Assembly: GCF_021347895.1 (NCBI RefSeq)
Contig: NC_067120.1
Coordinates: 11,207,361-11,271,360 of the forward strand
Source: Acanthochromis polyacanthus
Taxonomy: Eukaryota; Chordata; Actinopteri; Pomacentridae
Direction: 5' to 3'
DNA length: 64,000 nucleotides
The position numbers were made by a program, and so were the translations under genes. The notes beneath the pieces were generated by a model. The model saw only the letters and a program-made list of their open reading frames with translations, was not told the origin of the DNA and made no database searches. Below are positions 63,789 to 64,000 of this stretch, piece by piece (position 1 is the stretch's first letter; every line of letters begins with the position of its first letter).

Positions 63789-63887
63789 CTGGAACTTCTC
63801 ATCAGTCTCGCCCTCCCCCATGTGGCGGAGCAGGTCCCCGCTGGCCTGTCCAATGCTTCCGGCTGCAGTCAGCACCGTCTGTCTGGG
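63789..63887 (-). CDS. tln2: tln2 exon, R1 end (first exon in window)
   Basis: 99 nt, PRQTVLTAAGSIGQASGDLL and onward to EGETDEKFQ, residues 636-668. Acceptor CTCATGCAG|CCC. Upstream exons for the head and R1 start lie beyond 64000. Confidence 0.93.
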
Positions 63888-64000
63888 CTGCATGAGGATG
63901 ACATCACCACATTCATTACACAGGCCTGGCCTGTTTTCAGTGAGGGCCTCATGGATTCTCTAAAACAGTCTTTAGGGTCAAAAATCATCCCCAAAAAACC

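Larger units (their letters stand above)
30957..63887 (-). other. tln2: tln2 (talin-2), 3' 41 coding exons, partial gene
   Basis: Talin-2 is a large cytoplasmic adaptor that binds beta-integrin tails through its head and actin and vinculin through a rod of thirteen helical bundles. The 41 exons here encode about 1,907 residues, roughly residues 636-2542 of the vertebrate protein: the end of R1 through R13 and the C-terminal dimerisation helix. Segments such as VFQSKDVPDKATSPEEFTRM and the DEG C-terminus favour TLN2 over TLN1. The first 38 exons (63887 down to 33611) join without a frame error. The last three carry four small deletions. The mir-190a gene sits in the intron 33901-36008, as in human TLN2. 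Head domain and promoter lie to the right of the window. Confidence 0.95.

Overview
The window is vertebrate nuclear DNA, almost certainly from a ray-finned fish and probably a percomorph. The evidence is spliced vertebrate genes, compact introns, teleost-type short retrotransposon tails, long CA and pentamer microsatellites, and the gene order tln2, tpm1, lactb. That order matches human 15q22.2. All three genes lie head to tail on the minus strand, so transcription runs from high to low coordinates. Protein comparisons are from memory of vertebrate families; no database was searched.

Layout by coordinate. 1-2660: a minisatellite of about 44 copies, with one copy in inverted orientation at 1-36, inside intron 1 of lactb. 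3189-3530: lactb exon 1 (mitochondrial serine beta-lactamase-like protein); the other exons lie left of the window. 5600-17065: a complete tpm1 (alpha-tropomyosin) gene with exons 1a, 2a, 2b, 1b, 3, 4, 5, 6a, 6b, 7, 8, 9a, 9b, 9c and 9d. Both alternative starts, both mutually exclusive pairs (2a/2b, 6a/6b) and three C-terminal choices (9a+9b, 9c, 9d) are present. The 1a-2b-3-4-5-6b-7-8-9a-9b path gives an uninterrupted 284-residue protein. 17100-28850: an intergenic stretch with no recognisable gene. About 28880-63887: the 3' 41 coding exons of tln2 (talin-2), from rod domain R1 to the stop codon, with the 3' UTR to the left. The mir-190a hairpin lies in a tln2 intron at 34449-34536.

Main points of interest. 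(1) Four small deletions break the reading frame in the last three tln2 exons (R13 and dimerisation helix), while the other 38 exons are frame-perfect; this is a local assembly error or a degenerating C-terminus. (2) A 6-nt microexon candidate with strong splice sites sits at the R12-R13 linker of talin-2. (3) The 217-bp intron between tpm1 exons 2a and 2b has a distant branch point 32 nt from the 2a donor and 184 nt without an AG, with a pentamer repeat serving as pyrimidine tract; this is the arrangement known from mammalian alpha-tropomyosin. (4) The last residue of striated tropomyosin is set by a splice inside its codon (9a/9b). (5) The lactb intron array may be one arm of a foldback-like element. 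(6) A 36-unit CA repeat starts at +8 of a tln2 donor site.

Talin-2 links integrins to actin, tropomyosin decorates actin filaments, and miR-190a is made from the talin-2 transcript, so the block is a conserved muscle/cytoskeleton neighbourhood followed by a mitochondrial gene.
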